Shown in pieces: positions 56,831 to 64,000 of a stretch of 64,000 bases of DNA (positions are counted from its first letter, which is position 1; every line of letters starts with the position of its first letter). This stretch comes from Arachnopeziza araneosa (Eukaryota > Ascomycota > Leotiomycetes > Helotiales > Arachnopezizaceae). The translations under genes were made by a program, and so were the position numbers. The notes under the pieces are model-generated. The model did no database searches and was not told the origin of the DNA. It was given only the letters and a program-made list of their open reading frames with translations. The stretch covers positions 279,614-343,613 of the forward strand of contig QYAI01000035.1 of NCBI GenBank assembly GCA_003988855.1, read 5' to 3'.

Positions 56831-57662
56831 GATAAAATAGAGTTCTCTATAATTATTCAATTAAAAGGTTAAAAATGAGGTGGCTGGGGTGCGTGCTCTT
56901 ACTTAAAGATCACTAGTTAGATAACGCTTAGTACTGGCAATAGGATCGTTGTTTAGACCACGCGAGCCTGAAGATACATTTAAACAGCGCCCCCGTCATT
57001 TGCTCACTCCATCTCGACTCACTTACTTATGCCCCAATCCTCCTCCTAACCTTATATCCCCACCTTCTATCTAAAATCTGGTCTCAACGGTCATCCACCT
57101 CCATGCTGCAACGTCACTGAGCAGAGCTGACGGATCTCAAGCTCGAGATTGTCCCTTTATACCGGCCGAGCCCTCTACACCGTGAAGCCACGCATCACGA
57201 GTTCGAGACATGAGCAGACGAGCTTCCGATAGCTGTTTATCTGCCGGCAAAGCGCTCTTGAAGGTCGTGTCAGCCACACTACAGAAAACTGCACACAGGG
57301 GCATCCAGCGCTAGGCAAAGAAGCGCAGCTGATAGGAATTCTGATAAATCTAGGGGTGAGGGTGTACACAGGGGCAGATACCGGTGAATGGTTTGTGCAG
57401 AACTCCTTCTTTGAAGCTCGAGGGGTTTTGAATGTTCGCCTCATTAATCCACAGGTTCTGTTGTATTTTTACCCCTGTTTCATTCATCGAGTAACCCAGC
57501 GACGGGGTCAAGGTCCAGAATATTTCGCCCAGTTTGCACAGTACATAGACTCTATACAAATTGATTTAAAAAGAAAGACAGCCTGAGCTTTACCGATTTC
57601 TTCTATTGCCTTCACATATAAGCTCTATAAAACACTCATCTTGACCAAAGCATCCCCCATAA
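56831..57662. other. Gap, no recognised gene
   Basis: A pyrimidine-rich stretch (about 57000-57110) is followed by sequence without protein-like frames. It may include transposon flank. A TATA-like AAGCTCTATAAAAC at 57619-57632 sits about 30 bases before the orphan ORF at 57663. Confidence 0.4.
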
Positions 57663-58082
57663 ATGTCAGCAAGATACATATCAAGTTCTTTAATCAGGAA
57701 GATTCAACAGGGTTCCAAGTCAGTTTCCGTGGAACACGTTGATAAAACCACTCTCTGGACACGGCCGATGGATTTCCCTTCCGTTAACATTCAGGAGGAG
57801 CTTGCTCAAGCCGTGGCAGAAAATATCCACACTCTAAAACCAAACACAACTGGCGTTGCTCTAAAGTATGTATCCTAAGACTTCATTCTAGCAAAATCTT
57901 CGGACGCTAGTACTGAGTCTGAGCATCAAAGCAATCAAGATCAGCGTGTGAATTACACAGGCTTTCAATTGGATAAAGATGGAAACGCTATTGCCGTTTC
58001 TCACCACGTCAAGAGTCGACATGGACAATTGTCAGTGTCATCTTCTACCTATCAACCAACGACTTTTTCATCCAAAAAATAG
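57663..58082 (+). CDS. Orphan two-exon small protein
   Basis: Exons 57663-57865 and 57911-58082, split by a 45-nt intron with a GTATGT donor and CTAG acceptor, give 124 residues. The product is hydrophilic: MSARYISSSLIRKIQQGSKS, a LWTRPMDFPSVNIQEELAQA stretch, then YTGFQLDKDGNAIAVSHHVK and a Ser/Thr-rich end. It has no signal peptide, membrane segment or known motif. A TATA-like box lies about 30 bases upstream of the ATG. I do not recognise it; it could be lineage-specific or a fragment. A near-perfect hairpin begins 23 bases after the stop codon. Confidence 0.45.
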
Positions 58083-58095
58083 GTGCGGGACGAAC

Positions 58096-58173
58096 AATAC
58101 TACTTCGGTTTGTCATGTGATCGAAGCTCGTGATCTCGATTCGATCACATGACAAACCGAGCGCGAATACTAC
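58096..58173. repeat. Perfect 21-nt palindrome with flanking 8-bp direct repeats
   Basis: The left arm 58105-58125 and right arm 58140-58160 are exact reverse complements over 21 nt, with a 14-nt loop. The 8-mer AATACTAC occurs on both sides, at 58096-58103 and 58166-58173. The structure looks like a tiny foldback element with a target-site duplication, although a few bases lie between the arms and the direct repeats. Confidence 0.8.
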
Positions 58174-58240
58174 GGTAGAGTAAGGAAGACGAAAGAGAAC
58201 TACTTAGAAAACGCACTGCATCGCTGCGTAGTAGGTCTCT

Positions 58241-58328
58241 GACGTGGTATTTGTGTCTGATCTATCATGTGATCGGAGCGCTATCACGTGCTCGCTTATG
58301 ATCGGACGTAAATACTCCGTACCACGTC
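58241..58328. repeat. 88-bp element with short terminal inverted repeats
   Basis: GACGTGGTA at 58241-58249 is matched by its reverse complement TACCACGTC at 58320-58328. The interior carries a TCATGTGATCG-type sequence also found in the palindrome 120 bp upstream, plus a CACGTG core. The two may be related foldback elements, or binding sites for a dimeric regulator. Confidence 0.55.
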
Positions 58329-59232
58329 GTAAACAAGGTCGACAGAACTCCGCCCAAAATGTATCCTACCGATTCGGTCTAGTAGAATGTAGAGCAAGCT
58401 AATATTTTACATTGGAATCCAAAATACTCCGACTGATAATATTGAAATCCGGAGCATTTCTAAATCAGCACTGCGCCGATCACAGCTTAAAGTCTATGAT
58501 ATCCCGCAGCTTTGACGTTTTATATGGGATGATTTGAGCTGACGAATGAAGAAACAAGGGTAGAAGTGCTACTTTCCCATACACCGTAGATTTTGTATGG
58601 AAACGACTCACAGGCTAGTGGCAGTGTTAATGCCGCTTCTCTGCACCAGACTGGGTCCCAGGGCGCTGTCGCATGTGGCACAAACAACAGAGGAAAATTC
58701 GGCTCTTCTAAATGGTTGTGAAGTTGCGAAGCAATTGTATTCAACAACTGAGGCTTAGATATAGGATGAATATTCGCGCATCATGTGACCTGCCACGTGA
58801 TTGGCCGCTACAGCTACTGTTGGGATAGGCACCCAGTATTTCACTGGGACCCACGCCAGAAGGTTCCTACTTAGAAAGGTACCACAAAACTTTTAAATAC
58901 CACGGGGTAGAAGATACCGCTGTTCTTCCGTAGGACCCGCTGCAAGTGAGGTTTCACGTGAGCCAGATCAAGCAAGCCCAGAAGACTGTAAGCATCACTC
59001 TTCGCCTACTCCGGGGTCCTTGGCCTAGCATACTTTCCTTTTGTACTTACTTCATATGTCTTAGCTCCATGAATCGATTAAACGCAAGTGTTAAAAGGGT
59101 CAGCTTCAGGTGACTAAGCAAAACCTCACTATTAAAAATTTTCATGTCGGCTTCCGTCGACAAGCTTTCAACCTCATCATTCAAAACGTGGGCTTCGACA
59201 ATACATTTAAGTTCAGATACTATAGAGGCGTC

Positions 59233-60568
59233 ATGCCCTCCAGATCAGATATCACCTATTTCGGTGCAGGCCCAGCTCTGCTTCCTACTGACATCCTCGA
59301 GGAAGCTGCCAAAGCTCTCCTCAACTATCATGATACCGGCCTGGGCATTGCCGAGCACTCTCACCGCTCGCAGCTAGCAGCCGATGTAATCAATCAAGCT
59401 AAAGCTGATCTGGTGTCCTGTCTTGATATCCCGGACGACTACGAGGTCCTCTTTATGCAAGGCGGTGGCACAGGACAATTCTCTGCTACAGCATATAATT
59501 TTGTTGGCGCCTGGGTTTCCCGCAAGCAGCAAGAGATCTTTGGGGAGATTAAAGGCGATCCCAACGACTCTAAGGTGATCCAGCGATTCAAGGAGGCTGT
59601 GGATAAGGATCTCAAGATCGATTATCTGATTACCGGCGGCTGGTCACAGAAAGCGTCAGCTGAGGGCGAGCGACTTTTTGGCTCAGAGCATGTCAATATT
59701 GCGGCAGACAGTCGCAAGACGAACGGCGGTAAGTTTGGAACTATTCCGGATGAGAGCACCTGGAAGCTGTCTAAGGATGCTGCCTTGGTGTATTTCTGTT
59801 CAAATGAGACGGTTGATGGGGTTGAATTTCCTGAATTTCCTAAGTCTCTTCGGCCGGGGCCTGACGGGAAAGGGCCAATTGTTGTCGCCGATATGAGTTC
59901 GAATATCCTTACAAAAAAGATTCCAGTCAAGAACTTCTCGGCTATCTTCTTCGGCGCCCAAAAGAACCTCGGACCAACCGGTATCACCGTTGTGGTTATC
60001 AAGCAGAGCTTTCTACCGCCTTTCACATCTCAACCTTCGGCAAGTCTAATGAGACAACTGGGTCTGCCTATTCCACCTATCATCTTCCAATACGAGACCA
60101 TTGCAAAGAATAACAGTCTTTATAATACATTGAGTATCTTCGAGTAAGTTATAGCGAATTAATATTTCTAACCAAGATAATACTAATTATATTACTAGTG
60201 TATACATCATAGGCCAGGTTCTTAGAAAGTTACTGCAAACATACCCGGACAAGGTTGAAGGACAGCAAGCTGTATCTGACAAGAAGGCTCAACTTGTTTA
60301 TGATGCCATTGAGGCCTTTCCCGAGATCTACCAGATCATTCCTAATAAAGCAGTGCGGTCGCGTATCAATATCTGCTTCAGGGTTATCAAAGGTGGCGAT
60401 ATGGATACCGCAGAGAGGGCCTTTCTAGAGGAGGGTATCGCCCAAGGACTGACCGGGTTAAAGGGACATCGTTCGCTCGGTGGAATTCGCGCAAGCAACT
60501 ATAACTCGGTTCCTCTTGAGGGTGCAGAGAAGCTTGCCAAATTTGTCCGCGCTTTCGCAATGTCATAA
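59233..60568 (+). CDS. ser1: Phosphoserine aminotransferase
   Basis: Two exons (59233-60143 and 60199-60568; 55-nt intron) give 426 residues. It begins DITYFGAGPALLPTDILEEA and continues with the substrate-pocket GIAEHSHRS and the cofactor loop LFMQGGGTGQFSA. The PLP-binding Lys is about residue 244 in FFGAQKNLGPTG. C-terminal motifs include RSRINICFRV and GLKGHRSLGGIRASNYNS. The family (SerC/Ser1, class-V aminotransferases) converts 3-phosphohydroxypyruvate and glutamate to phosphoserine and 2-oxoglutarate in serine synthesis. The frame extends 41 codons upstream without an ATG, so the start at MPSRSD is preferred. All expected motifs are present; the gene looks intact despite lying between decayed elements. 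Confidence 0.95.
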
Positions 60569-62479
60569 TAGCAGCATGTCGTGTAGCCAGTCAAAGAATC
60601 GGTTTCAAAGGTAGCACTGACTGACCTCAGCTATGCTAAAGTGATCACAGAATATGTTCAAGCAAAAAGAAGCTCTGTTACTTCCCCTACTTAGCGTTAG
60701 CCAAAGTGATCGAGAGGAAGATGTATAGCAATCTCAGAACATCTCAACCGTACCCTTCGTAGTTGGTGCTGGCCGCAACAGGACATGAAAAGGAACAGCA
60801 ACACAATCGCAACAAAAGGAAAAGTCATATCTCTACGTAGGGAAAAGCTCTTCCGACCAAGAAGGCTTTCAAAGAGTAAGAAGACGGCTTGTTCAATGTG
60901 GTCCGGATTTGGACTTGGGACGACGGAACCAGCGTTGGATGTCGAGGGCCTCGGATGTGGTTTCGAGAGTTGTCTCAAGCGTGACATCAGCATTCCTCAC
61001 GTCCAAGAAGGCGATTCTACGTCCATGATACCGCAGGTTCTTGAAGCAAGGTAAATCAAACGACCTGACGCGAAGGTATGAAGGTGTTTCTGTCAAGACA
61101 CCTGACTGGTACTGAAGCCTGAGCTTCTCAGAAAGCAGAATTCATAGAAACAGGTTCCAAGAGCCAGAAACCAGTTAATTGCCTATGATTTCGATCCATC
61201 GGCCGACCAGACCATTCCATGACGAATCTATCTTCATCACTGTCCCACCACCGTCGTTTCATTGCGCTGGAGGGTTCGCCATGATCTGGGGATCTTTTCG
61301 TGATTTGATATTTCCGATGTAACGTCTGTCCCTGCGTGCCGAAACGCACCCCGTAACGAAACAAATCCATAGTTTACTAATCACAACTTTTTTCTTAACA
61401 GGTCTATGAATTTGTGCTTAAAATGTTACTTTCTTTAACTATTTCTCCCTAACAAGACCACCTAGCAAGAAGAAAATAACTGTGGTTGGTTATGCCGTCG
61501 ATCGTTTCAATCACGCCACTGATCGCCGTTTTGGCTGTACCCCCATGCTTAATTACGACTATTAAAGTCTCTTCAAAATTCGGAGCATCTAGGGAAAGGT
61601 TCCATATGAGAAGAATATGGCTCTAATTGTTGAAGACACTCCAAGGGGAAATGATGCAGCCTGGGAGTTTCTCCGATGTGAGGAGAGGGGTGCATGAACG
61701 CCACATGTTTTAGCTTCATTTTGTCTTATTAATATGTATTAGCCTGGTTATATTATACTGTATAAATCCGGGCTCGCTATATTTTGCTCAGCCACTACTT
61801 TTAGGCCTGGTCATGTGCGTGGCGTTAAAATGTCACACGTGTGGCGCAGTAGCATGTTTCTCGAACATTCCATACGCAAGGTGCGTGGCAGCACGCTGGT
61901 GCCTGCAGGAATTGTTAGTCAAGCAATCCGCCATCTGTGCCGCAATCGGCAGTCATTTCATTATATCACGTGATAATTTCCTTGCCTAGAATATTCTGGC
62001 AAAACATTGGCTTGAATTGCATTTTTTCTGGTCCTGTTTTTCGTAAATGCGGTATGTACTAGTACTAGTATAAACAGTATAATACTAGTATAGTAACGAA
62101 AAAAAGCGTCTAGAATTTTCTAAGTTACTCTAGTATGTTTAGAAATTATTTACTAGGGGTATTTAAGTACAATATATAAGTATCAGGTTCTTCAGGCTTC
62201 TCTTCATCAAAGTTATTAAAGTAATATATAATAAGTTATTTGATAACAATTATAGTAAAGGCGCAATATTCTTAACTGTACGAGGTAAATTACGGCCAGC
62301 ATTTCCACAAACAAAGCCTCTGCTTTGCAACTGTTAGTACAATAATCACGTGCCACGCATGAGAGCCTAGTTAGTCAGGCAGCCAGAACTCTATAAGAGT
62401 TCTTCAGCTGCCTCTATTCTTCTTTCTAATACAAGCTAACTTAACTTACCGATACAAACTTCTCTACAACGTAAGAAGT
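60569..62479. other. Gene-free transition into AT-rich DNA
   Basis: No gene recognised. Up to about 61700 composition is ordinary; beyond that it becomes AT-rich, with many ACTAGTAT-type runs (62054-62090). A promoter-like stretch with CTATAAGAG at 62391-62399 and a pyrimidine run lies shortly before the gag relic and could be the end of a degraded long terminal repeat; this is inference. Confidence 0.4.
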
Positions 62480-63884
62480 CCAGTATTCAGAGTAAACTAG
62501 CTAATACGAATAACCTAAGTTTATCGTAAACCGACACTAATTAGTAGACGTACTAATTAGATTACAACACTCTTACTTTTATTATTATATTGTTATTCTA
62601 ATCTACATTATTACTGCTACTACTAAACAAAGCACAAGAATAACTTAACAAATAAAGACTAACTTGCTAAGCTCTTACTAGTTCTTATTACTTATCGTCA
62701 GCTACTTTAGAATACTTTAAGCTTTAAGCTTTAACACGTTAAACACGCTAAACCTAACTACTGCTACAATAACAAATAACAGCAACGCGTTAATAGTTAA
62801 TTAAGACGCGAAAGTACTTAGATAGCAGTACAGCATTAAGGCAGCAGACGCTTAGCTAGAAAAGTTAGAACTATACGTTTAGACTAAATTTTACAAGTAC
62901 ACTACTTACAGCAAGAAAGATATAGACTTGTAAAAGCTATTTTAAGACAATTTTAAAGATTTTACTAGAACTATTTTTTTGAAGATAGCTCGTTGCTACT
63001 TACAAGACTTACGCGACTGCTTGCAGCTAAGAGAAGTACTAGTACAAAAAACAGACAAAGCTAGATTGCTTGCTTTTTGTCTTACAGAAATAGCTCGCGA
63101 AAACAAGAAGCGTACATAAACAAAAAACAATATTAAAAATCTGCTAGCTAACTTCAAAGTTAAGAAAGTGCTATCTAAACAGCTTAAGCAGTGCTTAGAA
63201 CTAATTAGTACTACTTTGATAATACTAACTTTTACTATACTAGTTATACTAGTCGCACAAAACTAAACGCTACTTACTTTTGCTACTTAACACTAGAAAT
63301 CTAGATCTTACGACTAAAAGCAGCTTAGTACTTATTTTTAAAGCTTAGTCAAACTTTATTTCGAAGACTTACTTAGACTTTAACTACATTTAGCAGACTT
63401 TTAACTTACTACTTATAAAGCACTTTTTATAGCAACTTAAAGCTATGCTAGAAAGATTGCTAAAGTTACTAAAATATACACAAACAAGCAAAAATATAGC
63501 AGCAGTAAAGAAAAAAACTTCGACTACAAGCTTGCTATATTTAGCGATATGTGTGCTAAAGTAAACTTGCTAAAAAAGTTTTAGAGTAAAGCTTTTTTTG
63601 CTATGCTAAAAAAGTTAGCTTAAAACTACTTTTACAACAATAAGCTTTTTCTTTAAACAATTAACAAGATGTGTAACAATTTAAAAAGCTTTTTCGAAAA
63701 ACTTAAATACTAGAAACAAAATCTAAACATGTAAAACAGTATTAGCTTAACTACAGTCGCTGTCGAAAACTTAAAGAAGTTTACTTTTAAAGCTTTTTAA
63801 TTGCTAATTAACAAACTACGCAAGCTTTAATATAAACTCGCACTAAACTTAAGAAGTACTAGCTTTTTTTACAACAAGCTAGTG
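62480..63884 (+). mobile_element. RIP-degraded gag region of a Ty3/Gypsy-like retrotransposon
   Basis: One plus-strand frame can be followed from about 62805 to 63884 across many in-frame TAG and TAA codons. Its later part reads FDYKLAIFSDM, SKAFFAMLKKLA, FYNNKLFL, INKMCNNLKSFFE, ISLTTVAVENLKK and LLINKLRKL, with seven stops between 63519 and 63884. These blocks match wording I recall from gag-like polyproteins of fungal Gypsy elements (YSKAFPTMLKGLAQDHFYNN type). Upstream, TAG codons again sit where Trp would fit (ADA-stop-LEKLELYV-stop-TKF). Base composition is very AT-rich and TpA-rich. The relic ends abruptly at 63884; no protease or reverse transcriptase follows in the window. Confidence 0.7.
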
Positions 63885-64000
63885 TAGTGGGGTTTCAGAG
63901 TGCATGACATTTTTCCGTCATTTCGCTAGCGGGAGCACGTGCGTAGGACTCTCTATAAAGGAGGTTCTACAGAGCATCTACATGAAGGAGGGACGACACG
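63883..64000 (+). other. GC-richer DNA abutting the gag relic, possible nested LTR start
   Basis: At about 63883 the AT-rich relic gives way to sequence of ordinary composition starting TGTAGTGGGG and containing CTCTATAAAGG near 63951-63961. A start in TG and a TATA box about 70 bp in are compatible with the 5' edge of a younger LTR inserted into the old element. The window ends before this can be tested. Confidence 0.3.

Larger units (their letters stand above)
58083..59232. other. Palindrome-bearing upstream region of the phosphoserine aminotransferase gene
   Basis: Holds two inverted-repeat structures (listed separately) and several CACGTG or TCATGTGATC-like sites. The frame of the aminotransferase stays open upstream to 59110, but without an ATG. 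Confidence 0.5.

Noticed and set aside
57120..57200. Sequence hinting at a transposase N-terminal helix-turn-helix
   Set aside because: It is on the opposite strand to the Tc1/mariner relic and no motif held up on reading both strands.
59110..59232. Upstream extension of the phosphoserine aminotransferase frame
   Set aside because: No ATG in frame before 59233. The extension looks like translated leader rather than a targeting peptide.

Overview
The window looks like a chromosome segment from a filamentous ascomycete (Pezizomycotina). I lean towards Leotiomycetes/Helotiales from remembered resemblance of several proteins, which is inference. The evidence is many short spliceosomal introns (about 45-60 nt, GT-AG plus two probable GC-AG), single-copy eukaryotic housekeeping genes on both strands, and transposon relics whose reading frames carry TAG/TAA where Trp or Gln codons are expected, as left by repeat-induced point mutation (RIP). 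All exon coordinates were derived by hand from reading frames and splice signals.

Layout. 1.4-4.2 kb: an M50B-like membrane protein with an HEFGH motif and a Rrt8-like membrane protein. 5.8-8.5 kb: a secreted Ser/Thr-rich wall protein. 9.5-14.4 kb: a WD40 protein of the LEC14B/DCAF11 type and the small GTPase Rac1. 15.0-18.3 kb: a Nop6-like RRM protein divergent from an APH-like kinase-fold protein. 18.4-19.6 kb: two decayed genes (a HEICH-bearing protein and a protein-kinase relic). 20.3-23.3 kb: a DUF7704-like membrane protein with a 13-nt exon, divergent from a double-telobox Myb protein. 24.2-29.3 kb: Pmt2 O-mannosyltransferase and a five-exon gene for a small, probably mitochondrial protein. 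30.1-39.9 kb: Erf2 palmitoyltransferase, a tetraspanin, sorting nexin Snx3, the Rim2 carrier and an Ash1-like SET methyltransferase. 42.2-45.0 kb: a zinc-cluster regulator, followed by a 5.4 kb gene-free stretch and then SF3a subunit 1 (Prp21).

From 52.3 kb the character changes to orphan ORFs, isolated coding-like exons, a decayed Tc1/mariner transposase and a perfect 21-nt palindrome, with one solid gene, phosphoserine aminotransferase (59.2-60.6 kb). From about 61.7 kb to the end the DNA is AT-rich and holds the gag remnant of a Ty3/Gypsy-like retrotransposon, which stops abruptly at 63884 against GC-richer DNA.

The genes do not form a pathway cluster. Several touch membrane traffic and cell-surface biology (Pmt2, Erf2, Snx3, tetraspanin, Rac1, wall protein) and chromatin or RNA (Ash1-like, telobox protein, SF3a1, Nop6-like). 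I see no CRISPR array, tRNA, rRNA or secondary-metabolite cluster.
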